From contig OY992834.1 in NCBI GenBank assembly GCA_963921425.1, positions 17,300,164 through 17,364,163 of the forward strand: DNA of 64,000 bases, in the 5' to 3' direction. The stretch is from Dryas octopetala. Its lineage: Eukaryota; Streptophyta; Magnoliopsida; Rosales; Rosaceae. Position 1 is the first letter of the stretch, and each line of letters starts with the position of its first letter. The notes under the pieces are model-generated. The model was not told the origin of the DNA and did not search any database. It was given only the letters and a program-made list of their open reading frames with translations. A program made the position numbers and the translations under genes. Positions 10,118 to 21,584 of the stretch are shown piece by piece.

Positions 10118-13100
10118 TTAAGAAATACCAAAAATACTCAAAGGTTCCCCAAACACAATGGAAGGCACATGTTGGATTTTATAGAAATCCTCTCCTCCTT
10201 CTTGAAGCCTGCTATGGAATGCCATAGGCATCTCTGTGATTGTGATTTCCCTGAGGGTCGTAATATATCTCAACCCATCTGGAACTGTGGTCAGTCCTTG
10301 ACAACATGTAATGGACAATCGGCAGAGACTAGACATGGCTCCTTCCTCCACCTTCCATTCCTCTATTTCGAGCATGTAAAGAAGCGAAAGAAATTCAAGA
10401 CGACGAAAACCTCCTTTGGAGCAAACCAGTGTCGTTGTATTCTCCTCGAAAGTTCCGTATTCGAGGCGAAGAGTTCTTAGGTTTGGAAGCTTCTCTAGTA
10501 TTGCCATTTGGCCGTCCTTGAGACGACATTGCCACAACGATAACTTGGTGAGGTTTGGATAGCATTCCAGCTCTTTCGGTAACTCTACTGTTGACCCATC
10601 CAACTGCAGCTTGTATATTTGAGGACAACTTAATACTATTTGTGTAACTTCCACATGACCATTAATCTCAAGTCTGTTGTCCACAATTAGAGACTGAATA
10701 CGGTTAAGCGTGCTGCTTGTAGATCTCAAGATTTCTTCCAGATTTTGCACGGGGCTTGACAATTGTATCTTCAATTTTCTAAGGTTGGTCAATTGAGTGA
10801 GATCATTCAAATCACATTCGCGAGTTGAAACTTGCAATAATGTCTGCAAATTGCAAAGAGTAGACAGTCGCAGCCCACGACTTGTGCGGTAATCGGGGGG
10901 TAAATACAAGTGTCTCAAGTGTTCCATCTTCCATATCACATCTGGAACTATATCCCCACCATCACAACGAAGATCTAGAGTTTGCAAACGTATCAAGTTA
11001 CCTAGGGATGATGGAAACCATTTTATAGAACTACGCCTTAGACTTAAAAACCTTAACTGGACCATATTCCCAAATTCACTTGGCAACTCTACCACACTCT
11101 TCATACCTTCAACCTTCAGAACTCTAAGCAATTTGAAATTCTTGAACAAGGATTGTATTACTTTTTTGCTTTTGGGTATCCAAAAATTTGCGCCAAAGTA
11201 TAATAGAGATCTAAGATGACCTTCTGTTTCACTTTTGGATGGAACCAATTTATCAGCATACTCATTCAAGTAGATGGCAAGTCTTCGAACTTTACCCATC
11301 GGTGCTGCCTTGGTTACCATTGAAGAAGAAAACGGATACATTGCCTCGTTTCCACCCAAATAACTGACAATTTGGAAAAAGTTCTCCTCTTCAGCCTTTA
11401 ACAAGCACAAGTCTCGCATGAGATCATGAAGACGACAAGTTTTGATATTTCTTACTGAACCTCTTGCTCCAACTTGAACCACACACCTTTCCACCAACTC
11501 ACTTAACAAACTGTATGCTACATCCTCCATTGTTTCCACTAAACCTTGTCTTTGTTGTGCCAATGATATAAGACCTTCAGCCATCCATAGCTGAGTCAAT
11601 CTTTTTACCGGTATCTCAGAATCCTCAGGAAAATTACCTAAGTATAGAAAGCATGGTTTTAAATGATACGGTAAGTCATCATAACTCAATGCCATCACCC
11701 ATGATGCGCCAGAAAATTCTTGCTCATGGCCTTTGCCTCTCCTTATATATACATCAACATTTTTATGCACCATATCCCACTCGTTAATTGTGTCTTTTCT
11801 AGCTAGAAGTCCGGCTAGCACAATTATGGCTAATGGCAAACCTGCACAATGCCGAAGCATACTCTTTCCTACTTCATTCATCTTTGCCAATATTTCAAAG
11901 TCTGACAAACGACAAAAACATAATTAAACTAAATTAATTCACATAAAACCAAATTAACAGTCATATATATATACTAGCGACTGCACATTGTAAAAGATAA
12001 AGTAAGACATTTTATATTCAGTGTCCCTTATTCAAATGGTTTTGGCAATACAATATAATTTTTATTTCATTAACCTTATTACTAGACAATTAAAATAACA
12101 AATTTAGTGGAAATTGCTTCAAGTTGAATAATCCTAACATGCACCACAAATGCCAGGGATAGCCTTAAATGAAAAAAAATATAGATTGATTAATTTTTTC
12201 TTTTTTTATTACTATGAGTGTATGAGAAGTCTAAAATTCAGCCCGTCTAATATTAATTTAGGGGGCGGATCCATGCATGACATCCTATTTTTGACATAGG
12301 GTCTACTCCATATAAGATTTCAACGATCCAAACCGTCTATCTTTTATGTTTTCATTACATGATCATTCTTGCAAAAAATTAGGTATATCGGAAACTGTTT
12401 ACCTATAAAGATTAAGTGGTAAACAAAATAAACACTTGAAATGTTTACCATTTAATTTTGTAGGTAAATGAATTTCAATTTACCTAATTTTTTGCAAGAA
12501 TGATCTTTTAATGGAGACCTATAAAATATCGTTAAACTCATATATGGAGTGAGCCCTATTGAAAACTTGTGTCAAAACTTGTGTTAAAAATAGAATGTCA
12601 TGGATCATTCGATCTCCTATTAATCTAATGGTGTTTTTTTAAATGATTTTTTTTTTTTTTAATTAAAGGCTAGCTAGGGAGGAGGATTCTAACTTGGAAA
12701 CTCATCCAATACTGTGTTGAAGAGAAATGTCACTATATCAATAGCTAAATGTCACTAGCTCAATAGCTAGTTGATTTAAATTCTTGTTTTGTTTAGTGAT
12801 AGACAACAATTTGAAGTCACACGTCACACCTTCAATTATAATTTCAAACTTAAAAGTCCCTATATATACTCAAAGGAATATAATATATATATATATATAT
12901 ATCTTATAACAAAGTTTTCTTGAGAAGAATATCCTGGGCTATGTATCTGACAGATCTGCAGATCCATATATAATATTGTTCACTAAAAATTAAATGTTGG
13001 TAGCACTTAAAAAAAAAAAAAAAAACAGAAAAATGTTTTATTTTTTTAAAATATAATGCCAAATGGAATACGATGGATCAATTGATAAGAAAACAGAAAA

Positions 13101-14174
13101 TAGAGATAAGAGAGGGGGTGAGAAAGTACTTCTTTCATTCCTTCCGGATATTGCTATCTTCTCAAAAAGTCTCCAACTTTCATCATCATCGAGTGGTCGG
13201 GGTTGGTGGAGGAAACCATTTCCAGCTGAATGCAAAGCTACTTCTTTGTTGCGAGTGGTGAGTAATATTCTACTTCCTGTTTCTTCTTGCAATGGGAATG
13301 CAACTTTCAAAAGTTCCCAAGTCGTGCTGCTCCAGATGTCATCAAGGACCACCAGACATCTTCTTTCTTGTTGGACAAGATAAAGCCTCTTGGCTATTTC
13401 ATCATCCTTCATTTCAGCAATTTTTTTTCTTTCCTCGTCTGAAGCAGAAATGAGTTTCATTAGAATTCCTTCCCAAACATCTCTAACTCGACACCGTTGA
13501 GATATACATACCCAAGCAAAACAATGAAAATGGCGCCTAATTTCATTGTGATGATAGACTTGTTTTGCAAGAGTGGTCTTCCCCAAACCACCCATCCCCC
13601 ATATAGAAATAACCTGGTGGTAAGTTTCCTCCTTCACCAATTGCATAACCAATTCCTTTACGTTGTCCTCTAAACCAACAACATCCCGTTCGATAATATG
13701 AGAATAAGTTCGCCTCAGTTGTTGTTGCCTCTCATACACAGAAGTGGCACCTGCACTCTCCCTTAGTTCTCTAATGTTATAAGTTTGCATACTCAACCTC
13801 AAATTGGAAATATTGATGGTGATGCTCTCAATTTCTGCCCCAATCTTGTGAAGATGAACTCCTGCGTTGAAGATGCAAGAAAACCTCTTGAGGACATTCT
13901 TCATACCTCCTTTCCTCTTGGAGGCCACTTTGAAGACATAAATGTCAATGACATCCTCCAAATCATAGGCAGCATCTCTAATTTTGGCAACCCAAATGCG
14001 CACTGTTTCATCGTCTCGTTGTCTTGCATCTGCATCTTTCAGAAAGCCCTGCATCAATTGTAGTTCGGTTTGTGCACGATTAACTTGATCCCCGACTCCA
14101 TACAAGAATTTCGCTTCATGAATGATGAACTCTCCGACCCTTTCAACCACGAAAGAAACAACAGCCTCAGCCAT
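10118..14174 (-). CDS. CC-NBS-LRR disease resistance protein (RPP8/RPP13-like)
   Basis: An intracellular immune receptor of the coiled-coil NLR class, which binds and hydrolyses ATP as a switch on sensing pathogen effectors. Exon 1 is 14174-13130 and exon 2 is 11901-10118. The intron 13129-11902 has GT-AG ends (gaa|gtactt and gtcag|actt) and the junction codon is Asn. The joined protein is 942 residues. Visible motifs are MAEAVVSF at the start, EDVID (about 73-77), P-loop GMGGLGKTT (193-201), kinase-2 LVVLDDIW (274-281), RNBS-B SRILLTTRN (301-309), GLPLAI (369-374), RNBS-D CFLYLGNFP (432-440), and an MHD-position LHD (506-508) within RLHDLMRD. Leucine-rich repeats (LPSEFGNMVQLRFLSL type) run from about 590 to the end. 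All switch motifs look intact, so the gene is probably functional. LHD in place of MHD is common in this clade. The specificity cannot be told. Confidence 0.92.
12255..12628. mobile_element. MITE in the resistance-gene intron
   Basis: An inverted structure of about 370 bp. The left end (atttagggggcggatccatg, then gacatcctatttttgaca, then gggtctactccatata) mirrors the right end (tatatggagtgagccct, then ttaaaaatagaatgtcatgg). Inside, a perfect 25-bp arm at 12361-12385 (core gcaaaaaattagg) pairs with 12481-12505. It has no coding capacity. A related element lies at 32659-33047. The flanking duplication is short and unclear. Confidence 0.7.
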
Positions 14175-14284
14175 ATTTTCTTCTCCAAATGAAAAACCAC
14201 TAAACCAGATTTTCTGTATTTCAGATTGGTATATGGGATCTTGTAGCAGTGGAGCAGTCTCGTCCGTCTTTGTATGATATATGA

Positions 14285-14350
14285 AGTAATGTCAACCAAT
14301 TAATCCCAGCAAAAGATAATCAACTTTGTCGTTTCTTTGGTCAACTTTGT
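14285..14350 (-). promoter_or_regulatory. W-box motifs upstream of the NLR
   Basis: On the minus strand, TTGAC cores occur near 14293, 14325 and 14341 (the last as TTGACC), about 110-170 bp upstream of the NLR start codon. W-boxes bind WRKY factors and are common in defence-gene promoters. These are short motifs and could be chance. Confidence 0.3.
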
Positions 14351-14699
14351 ACCAATTGGTTGTTCCGCACCCAAGCTTAATTTTATTTTGTTATATTTTT
14401 GTATATATTGTGAACCTTATTCATCCAACCTATATGAGATAATGCTGTGACTGTTGGCTCAACATAGCAAAAGACTTCAAGCTCTGGATCACGCAACCAC
14501 AAGAGCCAAAGAAGTCTTCACGAATTCAGCCTCCTATGCAACTTGTATTTATTTAATTCTTTTCCAATTTATTTCTTTGTTTTCTTTTTTTGTTATTAAA
14601 AGTTATTATCTTTCCAATTGTGAGGCTAAGGTTAATTGTAGCTATGCATGGGACACTGAATTATTGCTCGTGTCCCACCTTAATTAGTACCTGTTGTTG

Positions 14700-15265
14700 A
14701 TTTTGTCAAATTTCTTTGCTAGTTTTTGTCACATACCGTGCACATGACCGATCTTTTAAAGGGTAAATGTGGAATTACACCTTTTTTCCATTCCCTCCCT
14801 CCCTCCCTCCCTCCCTACCTATTGTGGACTAGCCTCTCACGAGTGTGAAGCGGCTCTTTTTATTATGCAAACATTGATATTTTGGCAACCGTAATTCATT
14901 TAATAGGCTTCTCCTAAATCACAAATACAAACAAAATTAGTTGTTCAACCCAAATGAAAAGTCAAAAAAAGAAATTGAATATGTGAAATTAAAGAGAAAT
15001 TAATTAAGAAGAGAGAATTAAGGGAAAATTAATTGAGGAGAGAGAGGCGGCAAACTAATTTTTATGTACGGTTAAGTAAATTTGAGAAATAGATAATTGA
15101 CCATTGGATTTAATCCGAAACGATCTCAACCATAAAAACCGGACATAAATTTTAAGATTCAAAAATCATTATGTTGTATTATATAGATTTGTCAACTTTA
15201 TTCGCTAGTTTTTGTCACATACTGTGCACATGACCTATTTTTTCAAGAATAAATGTGACAATCAA

Positions 15266-15270
<5 letters not shown>
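14700..15270 (+). repeat. Dispersed direct repeat pair before microsatellites
   Basis: Segments 14700-14785 and 15188-15268 share ttgctagtttttgtcacata and gtgcacatgacc, followed by gtaaatgtg-like sequence. Each copy runs into a pyrimidine microsatellite: CCCT repeats at 14792-14815 and a CT run of about 52 bp at 15271-15322. The spacer between them shows no gene. Confidence 0.65.
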
Positions 15271-15329
<59 letters not shown>

Positions 15330-15429
15330 CTATGGGGGTTTAATGGATTTTTTTCTTTGAGGTCATAATTTTCCTTTGGTCACTAAGAAAAACAGGCAAG
15401 ACAAACTCATATGAAAATTTAAAAATTAA

Positions 15430-16700
15430 GGCTCGAGTACAAATATATCCACTAACTATAAGTAGTATTTCAAGTTAGTACACGAACAAAAAAAATCAAA
15501 CTATACATTAACTAACAAAAACTTACAATATAGCATATTTGTCAAAATTTATGTCCAAAAAATAGTTAAATGACATGCTGGAGATAGTTGATGTGTCATT
15601 TTTAATGACATGAACACCAAATTTATGCCATAGGGCAAAAATGCAATAAAAAAAATACCAAAAATTTTAAAAATTTTAAAAATTAAAATATAGAAATAAA
15701 AAAAAAAACAAAAAAAATTAAAACCCCCGAATTCCCTTCACACCCACAATTCTCCCATTGTATCATAAAAAATGGGCATAAATTCAATTTAGACACATAA
15801 CTATATAATTAAGCTATTTCAATGGGGTCCATGAATTTAAAATATTTCAAATATACACCCGATCTATTATCTAAATTGAAAAATGAATTTATGTCCATTG
15901 ATTCGTTGAGAAATCAGTTAAATGACAGCTTGGCTTTTACTGACCGGGATTAATTGGCGACGTGGCGCTATCTCAGCAAACATTTCCCGCCAAATGAGCG
16001 ACACGGGCCCACAATTTAATAATAATAGAGAGAGAGAGAGAGTTTGTGGGCCCGTGTCAGGGGTTAGGTGAACCCGTGTCGCTCATTTCCCGCCAAATGA
16101 GCGACACAGGTCCACCTAACCCCTGACACGGGTCCACAAACTCATCATCTCTTTCTCGCTCGTTGAACACAAGTGAGAGATTTATATTCGAATTTGGGGA
16201 AAAACGTGATGTTTTTTGGAGACTAAATGGTCAGGAGAGCGTTCGACGAGCGGGAAAGAGGTGATGGGTGTGTGGGCTCGTGTCAAGTGGACATGTGTTG
16301 CTCATTTGGCGGGAAATGTATGCTGAGTTGGTGCCACGTCGCCAATTAATCCCCATTAGCAAACGCAAGCTGACATTTAACTGATCTCTCAATAAATTGA
16401 TGGACGGAATTTCATTTTTTAATTTACATAATAAATCAGGTGTATATTTGAAATATTTGAAAATTCGTGGACCTCGTTGAAATAGCATATATAGTTATGT
16501 GTCTAAATTGAATTTATGCCTTAAAAATGTCATGTCAACTCTGTCCAATGTGACCTTTAATGTTTTTTTGGACGGTTATCTTGACGGATGTGCTATATTG
16601 TATGTTGTCGTTAGTCAATGTATGAATTTGAAATATTTTTTTGTTTGTTGATTAACTTAAAATACCCTCTATAGTAAGCGAATGTATTTGTACTTGAGCC
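15430..16700. mobile_element. Mutator-type element with long inverted repeats (outer)
   Basis: The element is 1271 bp and is flanked by a perfect 9-bp target duplication, aaaaattaa (15421-15429 and 16701-16709). It starts GGCTCGAGTACAAATA and ends with the near complement TATTTGTACTTGAGCC. The terminal inverted repeats continue for at least 130 bp with moderate divergence. A 9-bp duplication plus long inverted repeats is diagnostic of the Mutator superfamily. There is no transposase, so it is non-autonomous. A second element is nested at 15775-16520. Confidence 0.88.
15775..16520. mobile_element. Mutator-type foldback element (inner, nested)
   Basis: A 746-bp element inside the outer one. 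It begins GGCATAAATTCAATTTAGAC and ends with the exact complement of that string. Arms of about 240 bp pair almost to the centre. Flanks are taaaaaatg (15766-15774) and ttaaaaatg (16521-16529), a 9-bp target duplication with one change. The central part (16042-16140) is a further palindrome built on gggcccgtgtcaggggttag and its complement. Confidence 0.82.
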
Positions 16701-16709
16701 AAAAATTAA

Positions 16710-17823
16710 TCTCTTTTTTTTTTTTTTTTCCAAGATTCCAAGCCCACATAGGTGTAATGCTCTGGAGGGAGATGCCATATATACCACCTCACGCTTAAGA
16801 ATTCACAATGTTATAACATCCCGAAGTCCAAAGATGTCATAACTCGATCCACACCATCCAAAGGGATAAAACCCATTTTAGGATCGATGCGTTGTGTTTT
16901 GGCTCGCCTTTGGAAGTAAGCATGGAGGTTTGGCTTGTAGTTAGAGCTTAATTGGGCATAGGAATGTCACAAGAAGTGTTAGGAATAGGGGAGATATGGG
17001 GAAAAATCGAAGATTCCTATTGTCTGGGCATGGATCATACCTAAGTAGGCAATGGATCTGATGCAGCACGCATCATGTATGATTATTGGCTCCGAAGTGA
17101 TAAGTGCAAATCTGGCCATTAGGCTCCCGGTATCCGATTTTTGTGCACAATACTTTTTCGGAAAGGGAACGATGAGGCGAATCCAAGTCACAATGCCTTT
17201 TCGGTTATGTGATTTAACTCAAGTGTGTCTTGTACTATTTGTATTCTCATAGTGAAGAACAAATATTTCGTAAGCAACAAATTTGCTGAACCACAACAAA
17301 TTTGCTGAACCACATTAATCTCGTGTTCACTACTTTCTTTTCCTGTTTATTTATTCGATTTTATTGTGGTTTGTTGGATGGTGATTTTATATCTTTTATT
17401 TATTCGATTTTATTGTGGTTTGTTGGATGGTGATTTTATATTTGAATCTTGGTTCGCAACCATCAAATCCCAACAATGTCTACATTTTGGGGATGGGTTT
17501 TATACTCGTTGTCACAACTCACCTTGTAAACCTTCTTTTTATTATTATAAATTAATGATTATTATGTTATTAGTTCTTTGGGATACACCTTGGAAGGTAG
17601 CATTCTATGTTCGATAACGCAGGTCTTAAAGCTTATGGATTTATGAACTGCTGCACCATTAACTTGTTGTGTCGCAAGTCAAATGAAATTTGCAAATTCT
17701 AAATTCCAACAATTTTGCTAATTCAGATTAATATCCCTAAATCCAGCTATTCATACTAAATATAAGCATAGAAACTAAAACCACCAGCTAACAGACCAAT
17801 CTGCACTGTCATTACATTCTATA
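16710..17823. other. Intergenic with small tandem repeats
   Basis: No gene is recognised. A 19-bp unit is doubled at about 17276-17313 (caaatttgctgaaccaca), and a 49-bp unit is doubled at 17346-17441 (tttatttattcgattttatt, then gttggatggtgatttta). The right end would hold the 3' UTR of the leftward BED/hAT gene. Confidence 0.5.
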
Positions 17824-20800
17824 CTACAAATCTTCATTTGTGTCCATACCCCTCCCATCATCACTACCTCTGTCATCTGTACTGTCATTACAATCATCTG
17901 TATTCTGTACTCTCGAACTCAAAAAATTCCGCTCACCCGGGATTGTCACATCCATCCAGCTGAGGTCATCACTGCCAATAACTCCCAGGTCATCCACCCA
18001 ATCTCCCATGTTAGCATGGGTAGCTTCTAAGCATATAGGATCAAGTGTACTTCTTGTATAAATCGCTTTACTTGCTTCAGCACGCCTGCTTCCATTTTAC
18101 CAAAAACCACAAATGAAAAATTAAAAAAAGAAAAAAAAAGAAAGGGTCGAGTTCAAAGAAGAAAAGACTGGGCTGTAAGCCTAAATGGCATGATAGACAC
18201 AGAAAGTAATGGAAAGCAAACTATATCACATGAGAATATTACATTTGCCACTCAGAAATATGAATTTTCAAGCACATTCAATATAGTATCCTATAAATCA
18301 ACATCTTCTTTTAGAAACATCCAATCTAGTATCCTATAAAGCAACATCTTCGTTTAGAAACAATTGCTTCTACAAAGCTCTTGAAACATCAGAAAACAAG
18401 TCTCATTTATATATGTATCTTTTACTCCAATGTCTCAGAAGATACATATATATGACAAAGAGGCACACAACTCTCATTTCCCTTAAGTAGGCATCAACTT
18501 CGGAGAAGACAATTATCTTATTAAGAACATTTCTAAAGAAAATTCAAGTTTCAAATCCCAAGTAACAAATACAGTTCTGTTCAAATAATTGTGGAATTCT
18601 TGTATCCATAGAATCTCATGTTTTCTCCATATGTCATATGCATGCTTAAATATATAAAATATCCTAATCCAATGAAATAGATGACTAGCTTGTTCCAGGG
18701 ATACATTTTGACTGCATTTATTATCCTTTATTGAAAGTAGAAAAGCAAATGGAGAGTGCATCACAGGGACAACTTTGAATTGAAATGGAATGAAGGCAGA
18801 AGACCAAAAACAAGAGCTTGAGATTAACTCTGGTGGTTGTTCTTAGGATAAAAGTAACACAAGTCAATTTTCAGGTAAAAGTTATCCATGAAAAACAAGG
18901 CTAAACAGCAAGGACCCAAGTCCCTCTAGGATTTAGTCTGTCTTCTGAGACCTTGGAGTAATAGATACACATATAAATGAAAACAAATGAAATGCTAGTA
19001 GACGTGAGAGCTCTTCCCAGCCATGAGCTATCTGATGAATATACTTCCAAAACAAGAGCTTGAGATTAACTCTGGTGGTTGTTCTTAGGGTAAAAGTAAC
19101 ACAGGTCTATTTTCAGGTAAAAGTTATCCATGAACTACAGCCTAAACAGCAAGGACCCAAGTCCCTCTAGGATTTACTCTGTCTTCTGAGACCTTGGAGT
19201 AAAAGATACAAATATAAATGAAAGCAAATGAAATGCTAGTAGACATATGAGCTCTTCCCAGCTATGAGCTATCTGATGAATATACTTCCAAAAAAGTTAC
19301 TGAAGATGGACAAACTTACCTCTGTTGAAGTTGCAAGTTATAATGAACAAATACAAGGTCATTCAACCTATGTTGCTCTAACCGGTTCCTTCTGTTTGAA
19401 TACATACAATCAAACATGCTCCAACTCCTCTTACATCGGATAACGCTGCAATTTTGACTAAGTATCCTGACAGCTAACCGTTGTAGATCCGGGTAATCAG
19501 CTGCATAAAGTGACCACCAAGTAGCTGCAAAACAAAACAACATAGTTTAATGCTTCCAGTGTACACTAATAATCTGGAAACTTGGAAACAACAGATATCA
19601 TTTGTAACCTGGGGCCAATGATTCTCGAGAACGTAATGCAACAGGTCGACCAAAATCCCCTACAGCTTCTTCATAGAACTTTATGTTGCTCGTAATCATA
19701 TCCTGAGCTGTTAAATTAGGCTCTAAGGTTTCAATACAGTCAAGCAGTCCCTTCTGGATGACTTTGTTAGTAGAAAAACTAGGGTTATAAAATATAGATG
19801 GATTGAGATAGTATGCAGCTGCATGAAGTGGGCTATGAAGCTCCTCTTGCCAAATGTGATCAATAACCTTCAAATATGGCAAGTAATCAGATTCCTTATT
19901 GTTAAATGCCACAATTACACTTTTCTTTGATTTTTCCATTGCATCATATACATAACCAATAGATGGCTTCTCATCACAGTCCATAAGATGAAAAACAGAA
20001 AGTAGGGGCTTTGTCACCTCCAGAGTTTGATCACATAGTGACCAGAAAACTTGGTCCACAATAATCTCAGCCACCTCAAGTCCAGCCATTTGCTTAGAGA
20101 AAGTTGACTGCATCCAAGTAGCATTGGAAAACATTTCATGAAGCTGATGCTTCAAAGCAACAATATTTTGCAGTGTCAGGAAGATGGAAGCAAATCTTGT
20201 GGTTGTGAGCTGGACTATGTCTCTCCCACCTGTTTTCTTCCTCATTCGATTGAGCAGCTGAGCACTGTTGTATATAAATTGAGTTATCTTTTTTGCCTTA
20301 GCCAAGACCTCTTTAATTTCATCCATTTTTCCAATTTCCTCAAGCATTAAATCAATACCATGTGCCCCACAGGTACTGCAGAAAAAGGTTTTATATTTAT
20401 CCACTAAAAGCTTTCTTGCAGCTTTACAACTGGCTGAAGCATCCGTCACAAAATTGACAATATTCTTAGGCCCAACTTCTTCAACAACACCATCAAATAA
20501 ATTGAAAAGGGCATCTTCTGAGATATCTGGTGCATCTACAGATTTGAGGAACATATTGCCCTTAGGACAGTAGACAAAGAAGTTTATAACCGAATGACCA
20601 GTTTTATCCATCCACCTATCAACCATGACTGAGCACCCAGTCCACTCCCAAGATTTTCTCAGTTCCTCACCATATTCTTCTGCATCCTGAACACTTTTTT
20701 TCAACAATTTGCCCCTCAAAGAATGATAAGAAGGCATCTTATAGCCAGGTCCCACAGCAGCAATGGCATCAGCCATCTGTTGGTAAAAATGCGAATTTGC

Positions 20801-21584
20801 AGCAGTGAATGGTATACCAGATTCATACATAAATCTGGCAACGGCCACATCAGCTTGATCTATGATCTCTTGAGAAGCAAAACTCTGATGGAAAGGTTGA
20901 GCAACAATAGTTGTTGTTGGAGTTGGGAAGGAATGCTTTTTGTGCTTCTTCATTCGGCTGGAAATCCCTTCGATAACCTCTTTTCCCCTTCTCCTTCGAG
21001 TGCCTCGTGTGGAAACTGTCTTCTGAGTTTCCTTATCTCCTTCTTCCCTATACTGCAAGTAGGATGCAGAATCTTTGCCACTATTTAATCCTTTCTGCTT
21101 TTTAAGTTTTTCCAATACTTTAAAGCCTAGTTGTTGTTGAATCTGCACTTTAACTTCTTCAGGTACTTCTTCACATGGAGCTACATTCCCCCTTTCCCCA
21201 GCTAAATGTTGTTTTAGTCTGGAAATTCCACCCCCAAGCATTACTTTATGGCAGTATTTGCATTTAATCTTCTGACGACCGCCATTTACCATAATACCAT
21301 GGGCCCAACCAGGATCAGAAGCTCGGGAAGGCACTGAACCCTTATGATTAATGCATGGTAAAAGAATAAATGTAAAAAGAAAGAATACACAGGCACATGT
21401 ATACAATAAAAGAAAAATCTATTGTTGGTCTTGACCATATTAGGAAATAATAAGATAAAAATTAAGGTATTTAAGCTCAGATATTTCATTAAAATAAGCA
21501 AGCTAGAAAAGATTTTTAAAAATTATAAAAAATAAAAAATAAAACATGTAAAACAGAGCTCACTTGATTCTCCTTGTATTGCAT
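17824..21584 (-). CDS. BED zinc-finger hAT-transposase-derived host protein
   Basis: Joined exons 21584-21564, 21340-19609, 19524-19320 and 18085-17824 give 739 residues, with GT-AG at every junction and phases that agree. The first coding exon is only 21 bp (MQYKENQ) and runs in frame into GSVPSRASDPGWAHG. Next comes a BED finger (C34, C37, H52 with GGGISRLKQHL), then a basic KR-rich stretch, a DUF659/hAT catalytic-type core (MVDRWMDKTGHSVINF and FVTDASASCKAARKLL retain acidic residues), and the hAT dimerisation region (ATWWSLYAADYPDLQRLA, then NDLVFVHYNLQ). Arabidopsis has similar single-copy hAT-superfamily genes of about 760 residues. Intact frame, introns and absence of terminal repeats argue for a domesticated nuclear DNA-binding protein and not a live transposon. 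Its target is unknown. A start at a Met inside exon 2 is the alternative. Confidence 0.82.
18811..19293. repeat. 242-bp tandem duplication in the last intron
   Basis: Copy 1 starts at 18811 and copy 2 at 19053, both with caagagcttgagattaactc. They are over 90% identical through ctctggtggttgttcttag, caaggacccaagtccctcta and gctatctgatgaatatactt. The pair lies within the 1234-bp intron 18086-19319 of the BED/hAT gene. The high identity suggests a recent event. Confidence 0.88.

Noticed and set aside
12886-12901. AT run near the NLR intron as a possible TATA box
   Set aside because: It is inside the intron and is a plain microsatellite.
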